64,000 nt of DNA from Streptomyces canus (GCF_030816965.1 NZ_JAUSYQ010000002.1:10096001-10160000); one strand, 5' to 3'. Counted from the first letter of the stretch, positions 1 through 9,260 are shown. Numbers and translations are program-made. Notes: generated from the letters alone by a model not told the origin.

Positions 1-262
1 CATAGGTGGCCAGTGAGGCCCATGGGAGGCGAGTGGTGCGGGCGATACGGCCGGTCCAGGCCGACTGCTCCGCGATCGACCAGCAGTTGCCCGCAACGCC
101 CGGCATCAGTAACCCGCGCAGGTATAACACGCCGTTGGCCCGCAGGTCGCGGCGTCGGTAGACCGGCGCGAGGTCTGCGGCGAGCTCGGCGAATACCGCT
201 TCCATCTGCTCGGGATCTGCAATGCGGCGCAGTGCGGGGCCAGCGCCGTGGTCACCGCGCAC
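1..262 (-). pseudogene. IS701-type transposase remnant (N-terminal part)
   Basis: A minus-strand frame from a GTG at 262 reads as the N-terminus of an IS701-family DDE transposase. Recognisable pieces are AELAADLAPVYRRRDLR, YLRGLLMPGV and NCWSIAEQ. About one base is missing near position 62, because the expected continuation (SGLDRPYR) lies in another frame, and the sequence beyond is degenerate. The first codons overlap the 3' end of the neighbouring gene. The window edge prevents saying whether the rest of the element survives. The match comes from remembered family motifs, so it is moderately sure; the frameshift is seen directly. Confidence 0.5.
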
Positions 263-1295
263 GGCGCCTATCACCCCGATACCGCTGCGCCACTGCAGCG
301 AAGGCGGCCTTGGGTTCCCACTCCATGTCGGGGTAGGTCTGCCCCCGGCGCCCTTCGAGGAGTTTGACGATGCCCAGCCCGGCCCGGTCCAGATCGTCCC
401 TGGGGTCGCCGTCCGGGCGGTGCGGGTAGCCAGGCAAGGCGAACAGGAACACGAACGCGCTGTCCACGCCCTGGGTCTCGAAGATCTCCAGCAGTTCGCT
501 CAGATATGCGGCCTGGCCGGCCTCGTCACGCTCGTACATGCCGTTCAGCCGTACAGGGGCCTTGGTCTCCGGGTCGTACTCGACCACTTCCAGCACCCGC
601 CCACCGCGGTCTCCCGCGCCGCGGTAGGCCGCGGTGCCGAACCCGGTGATGGCGAGCGGCTTCGGGCCTTGGGCCAGGGTGCGCACCGCATCCCGGAACC
701 GGTCGGCGACCTCGGCGGAGCGGATCAGCTCGAACGTCGCAACGTCGAAGGGAGTCCAGTCGACCTGCTCGAACTGGATGGATGCATAGGTGAGCTTGCC
801 CTGGAAGCGCTCGCGGACCGTGGCCGCGGCGTCGCGAAGGAATGCGTTGATGCGCACGCCGAGCTCGCGCATCGCTTCGGCGCTCCGCTCGGGTTGGCTC
901 ATCAGCTGCTCGACCCGCTCCTCGGGGCTCTCTCCGGGCAGGAACCCGCGGTTCATCACGCTCAGCTCGACCCCTGCGACGAACACGACTGTGGCCCCCT
1001 GCTGCCGGAGCCGTTCCGCTCGCTCGGCGCAGTCGCGGAAGAGCGTGAGGATCTGCTCCGGATCCAGCTCCAGCGGATAGGGCGAGAACCAGACCTCCAG
1101 GCCGAGCTCGGCGGCGGCACCGGCGGCCAGCTCCAGTCGGCCAGGGTCGCCGCCGATGATCTGGATCGCGTTGCAGTGCAGGTCGTCGCGGATGATGGCG
1201 AGCTCGCGCCGAACCACCGCGGGGTCGAAGTGCTCGCGGGAAATCTGGCCGTGCACGACGAACCCGGTGTCGTAGGTCATTCCTCTTGCTCGCAT
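252..1295 (-). CDS. TIM-barrel glycosidase-like protein
   Basis: A 347-residue soluble protein with no signal peptide or membrane segment. Alternating short strands and helices (AIQIIGGDP, LEVWFSPYP, ATVVFVAGVELS, LTYASIQFEQ, PLAITGFG, SAFVFLF) suggest a beta/alpha barrel like those of glycoside hydrolases. Conserved-looking acidic residues sit at strand ends, as in VAGVELS. I do not recognise a specific substrate. The start at 1295 is preferred over longer options because GAGAGG lies 8-9 bases upstream and the 5' extension runs into the operator. It is divergent from the TetR gene, so it is a likely target of that repressor. Confidence 0.7.
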   Translation of the reverse strand: MRARGMTYDTGFVVHGQISREHFDPAVVRRELAIIRDDLHCNAIQIIGGDPGRLELAAGAAAELGLEVWFSPYPLELDPEQILTLFRDCAERAERLRQQGATVVFVAGVELSVMNRGFLPGESPEERVEQLMSQPERSAEAMRELGVRINAFLRDAAATVRERFQGKLTYASIQFEQVDWTPFDVATFELIRSAEVADRFRDAVRTLAQGPKPLAITGFGTAAYRGAGDRGGRVLEVVEYDPETKAPVRLNGMYERDEAGQAAYLSELLEIFETQGVDSAFVFLFALPGYPHRPDGDPRDDLDRAGLGIVKLLEGRRGQTYPDMEWEPKAAFAAVAQRYRGDRRRAR

Positions 1296-1345
1296 GGTGA
1301 CGGCCTCTCTGTCGGTCCCGGTCGGGTCGAGGCTGACAGTAAAAG

Positions 1346-1373
1346 TGCGTGCACGCAAGTTTGCGTGCACGCA
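1346..1373. promoter_or_regulatory. Twin 12-bp palindromes, probable TetR operator
   Basis: Two identical perfect palindromes, TGCGTGCACGCA, occupy 1346-1357 and 1362-1373, with centres 16 bp apart. They lie in the gap between the divergent TIM-barrel and TetR genes. The spacing of about 1.5 helical turns would suit two TetR dimers bound side by side. The repeats are seen directly; the protein that binds them is inferred from position. Confidence 0.75.
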
Positions 1374-1396
1374 GTCTGTGTGGAACGCTGACACCC

Positions 1397-2053
1397 GTGA
1401 CGACACCACCATCAAGGCTGCGGGAGCGGAAGAAGCAGGCCACGCGCGAGGCGCTACGCGAGGCGGCCCTGCGCCTGGCCGTGGAGCGCGGGCCGGACCA
1501 GGTGCGGGTCGAGGACATCGCCGAGGCGGCCGGAGTCTCGCCGCGCACCTACAACAACTACTTCGCCAGTCGCGAGCAGGCGATCGTCTCCGCTGTTACC
1601 GCGGACCGGGAGGCGCGGATCGCGGCGGCGGTCGCGGCCCGGCCCGCAGGAGTGCGCCTGGCTGACGCCGTCACCGAAGCAGTGGTCGAGCAGTACACGA
1701 ACACCGGTGAGCGCGAACGCGAGGCGCTGCTGCTGATCACCACCTGGACCGCGCTGCGCGACGCGTTCCTCGATACCACCGCCGACATCGAGCCCCCTCT
1801 CACGCCAGTGATCGCCGAACGCCTAGGTGACGCCGGAGCACGCACAGCCCGCGTTCTCGCGGCAAGCGTGGCCGCGGCGGTTCGCATCGCGTTGGAAGGC
1901 TGGCTTCGGCCGGCCGGGAACGCAGAGGCCGCCGGGAGCTTCGGCACCGGAGGACTGGTCGTGCCCTCCGGCTCACTGCCCGACCAGCTCCGCGCGGCAC
2001 TGGCCCCGCTCGCGCCCGCGTTCGATGCCGCCGAGCGACGCACCCAGCCGTGA
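1397..2053 (+). CDS. TetR/AcrR family transcriptional regulator
   Basis: A 218-residue one-component repressor. The N-terminal helix-turn-helix is clear: RERKKQATREALREAALRL, then VEDIAEAAGVSPRTYNNYF and SREQAI at residues 5-55. The C-terminal two thirds are alpha-helical and alanine-rich, as expected for the ligand-binding and dimer domain. The GTG at 1397 (VTTPPSRLRERK) is chosen because an upstream start at 1349 would lie inside the palindromic operator. It probably represses itself and the divergent barrel protein. The ligand is unknown. Confidence 0.88.
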   Translation: MTTPPSRLRERKKQATREALREAALRLAVERGPDQVRVEDIAEAAGVSPRTYNNYFASREQAIVSAVTADREARIAAAVAARPAGVRLADAVTEAVVEQYTNTGEREREALLLITTWTALRDAFLDTTADIEPPLTPVIAERLGDAGARTARVLAASVAAAVRIALEGWLRPAGNAEAAGSFGTGGLVVPSGSLPDQLRAALAPLAPAFDAAERRTQP

Positions 2054-2392
2054 AGTCGACCCAACTGGGGCATCCGCTGAACAAATACTAGATCCGGAAC
2101 ATGCCGATGCACCCGGCCGTCATCATTCTCGTCAGCCGATCAAACGTAGATGCCGCCGTGTCAGGTCGCGATCTACGACTGGCTAGGCTAGGGGCGGCGT
2201 CACCGCAGGTGGCGGGGCCTTTCTGCTCGGCCATTGCTCGGCCGGAAGTCCTGTAAGGCGTCGGTGGAGCCCGGCAAAATCCGATAACCGTTCAGCGGGA
2301 GTAGGCTGCCGGGAAGGGCTGTGACCTGCATAGTCCGGCACTGGCCGACAAAGATCGGCGATCTCCGGTAAAGAACGTAATGCGGCGGCAGG

Positions 2393-2468
2393 GGACTCAT
2401 CATCCGTCGGTCGTGGGTTCGAGTCCTGCCCGCCTCACCTGTGCAGGTCTTTGACCTGCGGAAACGTT
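2393..2468 (+). repeat. tRNA 3'-half remnant 1 (attachment-site-like)
   Basis: The sequence starts GGACTCAT and continues through a tRNA-like anticodon and T arm (GTGGGTTCGAGTCC) to CGCCTCACC. It is followed by GCAGGTC-TTT-GACCTGC, a perfect 7-bp inverted repeat at 2443-2459, and then GGAAACGT. No D arm or 5' acceptor strand precedes it, so it is not a functional tRNA. Related copies lie near 17.58 and 22.09 kb. It reads as an old integration site for a tRNA-targeting element. Confidence 0.6.
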
Positions 2469-3160
2469 CATTTTTGGGGTGTCGGAGCGTCAACTTTGCC
2501 TGAACGGGCTGAATCCGCTGCTCGTGGGTGTGGAGTCCGGTGGCACTCGGGGCGCCTCCAACCCCTCTGACCAGCGGTGGACTAGGTGTTCGCGGTTGCC
2601 GCTCGTGGTCCGGGCAACTGCTTTGAGGGGCGATGCCAAGACCCAGGGCCGTACAGGGGTCGGGACGGCGCGGTCAGGTCCAGGCGAGTGTCTACGGGGC
2701 GGTTCGGTGTCCCATTTGCCGGTTGCGCGGCATGGGCTGCCATCGCGCTGTGGAGACACTGTCGCCCTCGCGTTGCTGGATCGGTGATGACCTCCAGGGG
2801 TCGGGAAAACTGCCCCAAGAGGAAACCGCTCTGATGGGTTACTCGCCCCTGTTGAGCAGAGCCCTGTGATTCGACTGGTGGACGATCAAACCAGCAGACC
2901 TTGTCCAGCTGTGGATTGTTGCGAACAGATGCGCGCCGGCTGGGCAGCAGCGCCCGCGCCTTCGAGCGCCTCGGACCAGAGCATGGCCTCCTTCAGCGTG
3001 GGTGGTAGACCGCGCCGGCACGATCGACGGGCCGGCGAGGACGTCCAAGGGGGAAGGGCGCGGGTTCCCGCAATCCTGGAGGTTCCGGCAGGCGAACCCG
3101 CGTACGGAGGGGTCCTGGCTGTCCGTCCAGGCGCGGGTTCGGGTGGTTTGGCGATGGGGG
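2469..3160. other. No recognisable gene
   Basis: About 690 bases with only short overlapping open frames and no convincing start or family match. It separates the tRNA-like remnant from the MerR promoter relic. It may hold degraded mobile DNA, but nothing here can be named. Confidence 0.5.
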
Positions 3161-3161
3161 C

Positions 3162-3192
3162 TTGACCTTCGAGTTGTGTCGAGGCTTTACCG
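3162..3192 (+). promoter_or_regulatory. MerR-type promoter with elongated spacer
   Basis: TTGACC at 3162-3167 and a -10-like TTACCG at 3187-3192 are separated by 19 bp. The spacer contains an imperfect dyad (CTTCGAG ... TCGAGG). This is the architecture of MerR-activated promoters, and it lies just upstream of a MerR coding remnant. Confidence 0.55.
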
Positions 3193-3203
3193 TCGGTGGT
3201 GCG

Positions 3204-3314
3204 ACGACCTACCGCATATCGCAGCTGGCCGAGCGCCACCGGCATCCGGCCGCAACGCTGCGCTTCTACGAGACCACCGGACTACTGTCGGCCGAGCGGA
3301 AGGCGTTCGGATAG
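3204..3314 (+). pseudogene. MerR-family regulator remnant (N-terminal helix-turn-helix)
   Basis: About 36 codons read TYRISQLAERHRHPAATLRFYETTGLL then SAERKAFG, the winged-helix start of a MerR regulator. The usual ATG appears as ACG at 3204, and a TAG at 3312 ends the frame before the GYR that normally follows. Effector and dimer domains are gone. It overlaps the 3' end of the PfkB remnant on the other strand, which marks a recombination junction near 3.31 kb. Confidence 0.65.
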
Positions 3315-4286
3315 CGCGGGAACGGAGATCGCGAGGTTTCTGCCCAGGGCGGGTCCGCACCCGGGACGGAGCAGGTCAGGGCAGCAACGTGGGCAGCGAA
3401 GGTACAGGCGTCGGTGACGTCCTCGGGGCTCAGCGCGTCGAGCCTGCCGCCGAGGTGTCCGAGGGCGGCAAGGCGGTGCAGCAGGCCCGCGGTGAAGGAG
3501 TCCCCGGCCCCCACGATGTCCACTACGTCCACGGCCGGGGTCGGGACGGTGACGCGGCGGCCGTCGAGGGAGGCGAGGGCGTCCCGCCCGCCGAAGGTGA
3601 TAACGACGAGGCGCGCACCGGCGGCGTGCCAGGTGTCGCACGCCTCCTCGGGGCTGACGCCGGGCAGGAGCAACGCGAGGTCGTCCTCGCTGAGGCGAAG
3701 GATGTCGGCGAGGGCGCACCAGTGGGGGAGCCGTTCGCGGTAGGCGGTGGGCGGTACGAGCAGGGGGGCGGACGTTGGGGTCGATGGACACGGTGACGTG
3801 CTCGCGGGCCTCGGCAAGGTGGTCCTCGATGCGAGTGCCGCCGGGTTGGCTCATCAGGGCCAGGGAGCCGGTGTGCAGGCAGGCCGCGCTGTCCGACCCG
3901 GTGGCGGCGAGTTCTTCGTCGGTCCACGGCCAGTCGGCCGCGCTGTCGGCGTAGAAGGTGTACGTGGCCTCGCCGGTCCAGTCGAGGTCGGCGACGGCGA
4001 GGATGCTGGGCTCGGGGGCGGTCACGCTGCCGGTCAGGTCGACGCCGGAGGCGCTGAGGCGGGCACGGAAGAGGATGCCGAAAACATCCGTGGAGAAGCG
4101 CCCGAGGAAGCGGGTGGGGGTGCCGAGCCGGGCGAGAGCGAGGGCGGTGTTGGCGGGGCCGCCACCGGGCAGGGCCCGCCGCACGAGCTCCTCGGAGCCG
4201 GACCGGACGGCGTCGGTGAAGGCGTTGGCGACGCACTCGCCGAGAACGGTGACACTGACGGGGGCCTGGGGTCGGGCGATGGTGAC
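3266..4286 (-). pseudogene. PfkB-family sugar kinase, frameshifted (fructokinase-like)
   Basis: The protein would phosphorylate a sugar, plausibly fructose given the adjacent fructanases. The N-terminal half has VTVLGEC, LPGGGPANTALALARLG and FLGRFSTDVFG. The C-terminal half has the DIVGAGDSFTAGLL catalytic and anion-hole motif. The halves lie in different frames, changing at a six-C run (+ strand 3764-3769) just after SIDPNVRPP. No in-frame ATG, GTG or TTG precedes the N-terminus: the position that follows the ribosome-site-like GAGAGAGG is GTC at 4286. The 3' end runs into the MerR relic. A homopolymer sequencing error could explain the frameshift but not the missing start or the 3' junction. 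Confidence 0.75.
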
Positions 4287-4387
4287 TGTCTGCCTCTCTC
4301 AGGAAGAGTGCGGGCGCGAGGGTCCCGGGATCGGTGGCCTGATGCAGTCCTTGCACAGGTATTGACATGCCGCTCAAGACGGACGTA

Positions 4388-4419
4388 ACTTCCCTGCCAC
4401 AAGGAAGTAACGCGCGTTA
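4388..4419. promoter_or_regulatory. Probable LacI-family operator cluster
   Basis: Two dyads sit together upstream of the LacI gene. One is ACTTCC at 4388-4393 with GGAAGT at 4403-4408. The other is the perfect palindrome TAACGCGCGTTA at 4408-4419, whose central CG is typical of LacI-family sites. The region also lies upstream of the divergent kinase remnant. Binding by the neighbouring regulator is inferred. Confidence 0.55.
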
Positions 4420-4476
4420 TTAAAGCGCGAAACCGGAGGCGTTGTCTCGCCCTCGGCTGGCCGAAAGGGACTGGAA

Positions 4477-5499
4477 GTGGCCACGAACAAGTCGCATCGC
4501 GTGACCATGAGCGATGTGGCCCGCCATGCGGGTGTCTCGCGGACCACGGTCTCCTTCGTCCTCAACGACAAGCCCGGCGCCGCCATCCCCGAGGAGACCC
4601 GTCGGCGGATCCTGGAGGCGATCGACGAGCTCGGCTACCGGCCCAACGCCGGGGCGCGGGCGCTGGCCGCGAACCGCAGCGGGTGGTTCGGGCTGATCAC
4701 CGAGATCGTGACCGGCCCGTTCGCGGGCGAGGTGATCACGGGCGCGCAGAGCCGCGCCTGGGGTGACCGGAGGTTCCTGCTGATCGCCGCGAGCGACGGC
4801 GACCCCGCCCAGGAGGCCGCCGCGCTCGACCAGATGCTGGAGCACCGCGTGGAAGGGCTGCTGTACGCCACGACCTGGCACCGCGCCGTCACGCTCCCCA
4901 AGGCCGCCCGGGAGGTGCCGACGGTGCTCGTCAACTGCTACGACGTGGAAGGGGAGCTGCCGTGCATCCTGCCCGACGAGGTGTCGGGCGGATACAAGGC
5001 GACCCGCCGACTCCTGGACGCCGGTCACACCCGCATCGGGCTCATCAACCTCGACCCGACGATCCCGGCCGCCATCGGCAGGCGCGAAGGGTACGAACGT
5101 GCCCTGCGCGAGGCCGGGATCACACCCGCCCCCTCCCTCGTCGTCCCCGGCTGGGCGACCGCCGACAGCGCCTACACCGCCGCCTGCGAACTGCTGGACC
5201 GCCCGGCCGGCGACCGGCCGACCGCGCTGTTCTGCGGCAACGACCGGATGGCCATGGGCGCGTACGACGCGATCAAGGAACGTGGGCTGCGCATCCCGCA
5301 CGACGTGGCCGTGGTGGGGTTCGACAACCAGGAACTCATCGCCGCCTATCTGCGGCCGAAACTGACGACGCTCGCCCTGCCCTTCGAGGCCATGGGCACC
5401 AAGGGCATCGACATGCTCGCCGCTCTCGCAGCGGGGCAGCCGCTCGACACCCATCAGGTGACGATCGACTGCCCGCTGCTCGAACGCTCGTCGGTCTGA
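4477..5499 (+). CDS. LacI-family regulator of the fructan locus
   Basis: A 340-residue repressor. Residues 9-55 form the LacI headpiece ([21 protein letters not shown], then [20 protein letters not shown]). The remainder is a periplasmic-binding-protein-like sugar sensor with typical motifs ([24 protein letters not shown] [35 protein letters not shown]). It starts with GTG at 4477. It lies just upstream of, and in the same direction as, the binding protein, transporter and GH32 genes, so it probably represses them until a fructose-containing ligand binds. The palindromes at 4388-4419 are its best candidate operator. Confidence 0.9.
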   Translation: MATNKSHRVTMSDVARHAGVSRTTVSFVLNDKPGAAIPEETRRRILEAIDELGYRPNAGARALAANRSGWFGLITEIVTGPFAGEVITGAQSRAWGDRRFLLIAASDGDPAQEAAALDQMLEHRVEGLLYATTWHRAVTLPKAAREVPTVLVNCYDVEGELPCILPDEVSGGYKATRRLLDAGHTRIGLINLDPTIPAAIGRREGYERALREAGITPAPSLVVPGWATADSAYTAACELLDRPAGDRPTALFCGNDRMAMGAYDAIKERGLRIPHDVAVVGFDNQELIAAYLRPKLTTLALPFEAMGTKGIDMLAALAAGQPLDTHQVTIDCPLLERSSV

Positions 5500-5573
5500 C
5501 TGCGAATCAGTTCGCCGAGTAATCCCATCCCGTCTTCGTCCTGTGTGTTGAAGAGAGGAAAAGAGTCCCCATT

Positions 5574-7256
5574 ATGGCACCCTCCCGCATACCTTCACGG
5601 CGGCTTCGGCCCGCCCTGAGAGCAGTCACCGCGACCGCCGCCGCAGCCCTGGTCCTGTCTGCCTGTACGGGTGGCTCGGGCGCCGCCGGCGCCGGTGACA
5701 CCTCCGGCAACCAGCTGCTCACCATCCCGCGTGAGGATCTGGCGACGTTCACGCGCAACTTCAACCCGCTGTCCCCGCAGCCCGCCCCCATGACCAAGGA
5801 GGAGATCTACGAGCCGCTGGTCGTCCACAGCATGTCGGACGCCAAGGACACCCCGTGGCTGGCCACCAAGTGGGAGCAGGCCAAGGACGGCAAGTCCCTC
5901 ACCTTCACGCTGCGCGAGGGCGTCAAGTGGTCGGACGGCCAGCCGTTCACCGCCGACGACGTCGTCTACACCTTCGAGCTCCAGAAGAAGGTGCTCGGCG
6001 GCTTCGACTACCTCGACAAGGTCACCGCGGTCGACGCCCACACGGTGAAGTTCACCTTCAACAAGCCCTTCTCACCGGCCTTCTTCGAGATCGGCGCCCA
6101 CTACATCCTGCCGAAGCACATCTGGTCCAAGGTGAAGGACCCGGCGAAGTTCACCAACCCGAACCCGGTCGGCACCGGCCCGTACACCAAGATCGAGAAG
6201 TTCCAGAGCCAGTCGTACCAGCTGGGCAAAAACGCCGACTACTGGCAGCCGGCCAAGCAGCGGATCGCCGGCATCCAGATGCTCGCCTTCTCCGGCAACG
6301 ACAGTGCCAACATCGCCTTCACCAGCGGCGAGGTGGACTGGACGCAGTCCTTCATCCCGGACATCGAGAAGTCCTTCGTCGCCAAGGACAAGAAGCACAA
6401 CCACTACTGGTTCCCGGCCACCGGCGCCATGATCAACTGGCAGCTGAACACCACCAAGGCCCCCTTCAACGACCCGGCCGTCCGCAAGGCGCTCAGCATG
6501 GCCGTAGACCGCGACCAGATCACCAAGGTCGCCATGAACGGCTACGCCGAACCCGCCGACTGCACGGGCCTGGCCCGCACCTACGAAAAGTGGCGCGACA
6601 CGTCGCTGGCCGCCTCCTGCACCTGGACGAAGTACGACACCGACGCGGCGGCCAAGGCCCTCGACGCGGCCGGCTACAAGGAGAGCGGCGGCAAGCGGAA
6701 GCTGAAGAACGGCAAGAACTTCACCCTCGACATCTCCGTCGGCTCCGCCTCCTCCGACTGGATCTCGGTCGCCAACATCATCAAGCAGGACTTGGCGAAG
6801 GTCGGCATCACCGCCACCGTGAAGACGCCCGACTGGTCGGCCGTCCAGTCGTCGTACAACACCGGCACCTTCGACACCGGCATCGTGTGGAGCAACAACG
6901 GCGCCACCCCGTACGAGTACTACCGCGGCGTGATGTCGACCAAGATGCTGCAGCCGGTCGGCAAGCAGGCCACGGAGAACTACCACCGCTTCGGAGACAA
7001 GAAGGCCGACAAGCTCATCGACGCCTTCGCCGCCGCCACGGACGAGAAGACGCAAGCCGAGCAGATGAACGGCCTGCAGGAGCTGTACAACAAGGACGCG
7101 CCCGTCGTCCCGCTGTTCACCGGCCCCGAGTGGGGCGCGTACACGGACGCCCGCTTCACCGGCTGGCCCACCGAGAAGAACCCGTACGCCACCCTCGGCA
7201 ACCGCAACGGCAGCGCGATCCTCATACTCACCTCGCTCAAGCCCGTCAAGAGCTGA
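5574..7256 (+). CDS. Extracellular solute-binding lipoprotein, family 5 (Opp/Dpp type)
   Basis: A 560-residue secreted lipoprotein with a basic N-terminus, hydrophobic stretch and lipobox LSAC with Cys31. The mature part is a type II substrate-binding protein of the oligopeptide/dipeptide class: FTLREGVKWSDGQPFTADDVVYTF, split here as a recognised motif near residues 110-135, then NPVGTGPY and VRKALSMAVDRDQI. Family-5 proteins bind peptides but also oligosaccharides in some bacteria. Because the operon continues into two fructanases, fructo-oligosaccharides are the inferred ligand. AGAGGAAAAGAG lies upstream of the ATG. Confidence 0.88.
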   Translation: MAPSRIPSRRLRPALRAVTATAAAALVLSACTGGSGAAGAGDTSGNQLLTIPREDLATFTRNFNPLSPQPAPMTKEEIYEPLVVHSMSDAKDTPWLATKWEQAKDGKSLTFTLREGVKWSDGQPFTADDVVYTFELQKKVLGGFDYLDKVTAVDAHTVKFTFNKPFSPAFFEIGAHYILPKHIWSKVKDPAKFTNPNPVGTGPYTKIEKFQSQSYQLGKNADYWQPAKQRIAGIQMLAFSGNDSANIAFTSGEVDWTQSFIPDIEKSFVAKDKKHNHYWFPATGAMINWQLNTTKAPFNDPAVRKALSMAVDRDQITKVAMNGYAEPADCTGLARTYEKWRDTSLAASCTWTKYDTDAAAKALDAAGYKESGGKRKLKNGKNFTLDISVGSASSDWISVANIIKQDLAKVGITATVKTPDWSAVQSSYNTGTFDTGIVWSNNGATPYEYYRGVMSTKMLQPVGKQATENYHRFGDKKADKLIDAFAAATDEKTQAEQMNGLQELYNKDAPVVPLFTGPEWGAYTDARFTGWPTEKNPYATLGNRNGSAILILTSLKPVKS

Positions 7257-7345
7257 CGCACGGATCGGCGGCCGTCCTCCTCCCCGGACGGCCGCTCCCC
7301 ACCGCCCCCCCGCACCCCGCACCCCCTACGACAGGAGCACGACCC

Positions 7346-8323
7346 GTGCGTCTCATCCTGCGCAACCTGGGGTTCTATCTGCTCGCCTTCTGGGCCTCCC
7401 TCACCCTGAACTTCGTGCTCCCGCGCTTCATGCCGGGCGACCCGGTCTCGCGCATGTTCGCGCAGACCCAGGGCACGATGCAGCCCGACCAGATAGCCCA
7501 GCTGCGAAAACTCTTCGGTCTGGACAACCGCCCCCTCTGGGAGCAGTACGTCTCCTACGTCAAGAGCGTCTTCACCGGCGACCTCGGCATCTCCATCACC
7601 CGCTTCCCGACCCCGGTCACCGACGTGATCAGCTCGCAGATCGGCTGGACCCTGCTCCTCGGTGGCGTCGCGCTCGTCATCGCCGCCGTCCTCGGCAACC
7701 TGCTCGGCATCGTCGCCGCCTGGCGGCGCGGCGGCGTCCTCGACTCCGCCTTCCCGCCCCTGCTGATCTTCGTCGGCTCGTTCCCGTACTTCTGGCTGGC
7801 CATGGGCGCGCTGTACCTGTTCGGGGTGAGCCTCGGCTGGTTCCCCATGCGGCACGCCTACGACGTCGGACTGACCCCCGGCTTCAACGGCGAGTTCCTC
7901 TCGAACGTCGCCACCCACCTGGTGCTGCCCGCGCTGACCATCGTGCTGGTCTCCATCGGCGGCTGGATGCTCGGCATGCGCAACACCATGATCGCAACGG
8001 CGGCCGAGGACTACATCACGATGGCCGAGGCGAAGGGGCTCAGCCCCTCGCGGATCATGTTCCGCTACGCCGCCCGCAACGCGCTGCTGCCCTCCGTCAC
8101 CAACTTCGGCATGGCACTCGGCTTCGTCGTCGGCGGTGCCCTGCTCACCGAGGTCGTGTTCGCCTACCCCGGTATCGGCTACCAGCTGCTGATGGCCGTC
8201 CAGGGCCTGGACTACCCGCTGATGCAGGGCATCTTCCTGACGATCACGGCGGCGGTGCTGCTCGCGAACTTCCTCGTCGACCTCGTCTACGTCCGTCTCG
8301 ACCCGCGCGTCCGCGTCCGCTGA
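7346..8323 (+). CDS. ABC transporter permease, DppB/OppB type
   Basis: A 325-residue inner-membrane protein with about six transmembrane helices. The first is FYLLAFWASLTLNFVLP at residues 9-25, followed by the family motif LPRFMPGDP. The cytoplasmic EAA loop that contacts the ATPase is visible as AEAKGLSPSRIMFRYAARNALLP. The GTG start at 7346 follows AGGAGC by 8 bases. Upstream in-frame codons belong to another frame of the binding-protein gene. It forms a heterodimer with the next permease and imports the ligand of the preceding lipoprotein. Confidence 0.9.
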   Translation: MRLILRNLGFYLLAFWASLTLNFVLPRFMPGDPVSRMFAQTQGTMQPDQIAQLRKLFGLDNRPLWEQYVSYVKSVFTGDLGISITRFPTPVTDVISSQIGWTLLLGGVALVIAAVLGNLLGIVAAWRRGGVLDSAFPPLLIFVGSFPYFWLAMGALYLFGVSLGWFPMRHAYDVGLTPGFNGEFLSNVATHLVLPALTIVLVSIGGWMLGMRNTMIATAAEDYITMAEAKGLSPSRIMFRYAARNALLPSVTNFGMALGFVVGGALLTEVVFAYPGIGYQLLMAVQGLDYPLMQGIFLTITAAVLLANFLVDLVYVRLDPRVRVR

Positions 8324-8336
8324 GGGGGTTGCCGAC

Positions 8337-9257
8337 ATGACCGCCATCGAGATCGCGACGGCCACCACGCCGACCGCCACCGCGCCCACGTCCCGCCGGC
8401 GCGGACTGCTGCGCCAGCTCATCGACAGCAAGAAGGCGCTTGCCGGGCTGATCCTGCTCGCTCTCTTCGCGCTGCTGGCCCTGCTCGCGCCTCTCCTGGT
8501 ACCGGGCGACCCGTCGCTCATCAACTCCACGGGCAGCCAGGCTCCCTCGGCCGCGCACTGGCTCGGTACGACCGCCAAAGGACAGGACGTGCTCGCCCTC
8601 ACCCTCTGGGGTGCGCGCAGCTCCCTCTTCGTCGGGTTCACCGTGGGGCTCGTGGCGACCGCGGTCGCCATCGTCGTCGGTCTCGCGGCCGCGTACTTCG
8701 GCCGCGTCGTCGACGACGCGCTGACCCTGGTCACCAACATCTTCCTGCTGCTGCCCGGCCTCCCGCTGCTCATCATCCTGGCCGCGTTCCTGCCGCCCGG
8801 TACCTCCACCGTGATCCTGGTCCTCGTCGTCACCGGCTGGGCGGGCTCGGCCCGGGTCCTGCGCGCGCAGGCCAAGTCGATCCGCGGCAAGGACTTCGTG
8901 GCCGCCGCCGTCGTCACCGGAGAACGCCCCCTGCGGATCATGTTCCGCGAGATCCTGCCCAACATGGCGTCCGTGGTGATGACCACGCTGCTCGGCTGCG
9001 TGATCTTCGGCATCGGCGCCCAGGCCGGCCTGGAGTTCCTCGGACTCGGCGACAGCAGCGTCGTCAGCTGGGGCACCAACCTGTACTGGGCCAGCAACGA
9101 CGGCGCGCTGATGACCGGAGCGTGGTGGGCCTTCGTCCCCTCCGGACTGTGCATCGCCCTCGTCGCCTTCGCCATCGCACTGGTCAACTACGCGGTCGAC
9201 GAGATCACCAACCCCAGGCTGCGCAACCGCCGTGCCCGCCGTGAGAGGAGGGGCTGA
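8337..9257 (+). CDS. ABC transporter permease, DppC/OppC type
   Basis: A 306-residue membrane protein. The cytoplasmic N-terminal segment (SRRRGLLRQLIDSKKALAG) precedes about six transmembrane helices, as usual for OppC-type subunits. Family motifs include HWLGTTAKGQDVLAL and the EAA loop RGKDFVAAAVVTGERPLRIMF. It starts 13 bases after the first permease gene. Partner of the DppB-type permease in the import channel. Confidence 0.9.
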   Translation: MTAIEIATATTPTATAPTSRRRGLLRQLIDSKKALAGLILLALFALLALLAPLLVPGDPSLINSTGSQAPSAAHWLGTTAKGQDVLALTLWGARSSLFVGFTVGLVATAVAIVVGLAAAYFGRVVDDALTLVTNIFLLLPGLPLLIILAAFLPPGTSTVILVLVVTGWAGSARVLRAQAKSIRGKDFVAAAVVTGERPLRIMFREILPNMASVVMTTLLGCVIFGIGAQAGLEFLGLGDSSVVSWGTNLYWASNDGALMTGAWWAFVPSGLCIALVAFAIALVNYAVDEITNPRLRNRRARRERRG

Positions 9258-9260
9258 GCC

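Noticed and set aside
2393..2440. A complete tRNA gene
   Set aside because: The T arm and acceptor are present, but no D arm or 5' acceptor strand precedes them in any of the three copies.
2200..2493. A 97-codon minus ORF with the phrase TRTHDRRMM
   Set aside because: This phrase is the antisense translation of the tRNA-like remnant, not a protein motif. The same applies to similar frames near 22.1 kb and 19.5-22.3 kb.
5855..7345. Long upstream extension of the DppB-type permease frame
   Set aside because: It is an alternate frame of the binding-protein gene, rich in arginine; the permease has its own GTG and ribosome site at 7346.
6980..9187. A 735-codon minus-strand ORF
   Set aside because: It is the antisense of the binding-protein and permease genes, kept open by high GC; no domain is recognisable.
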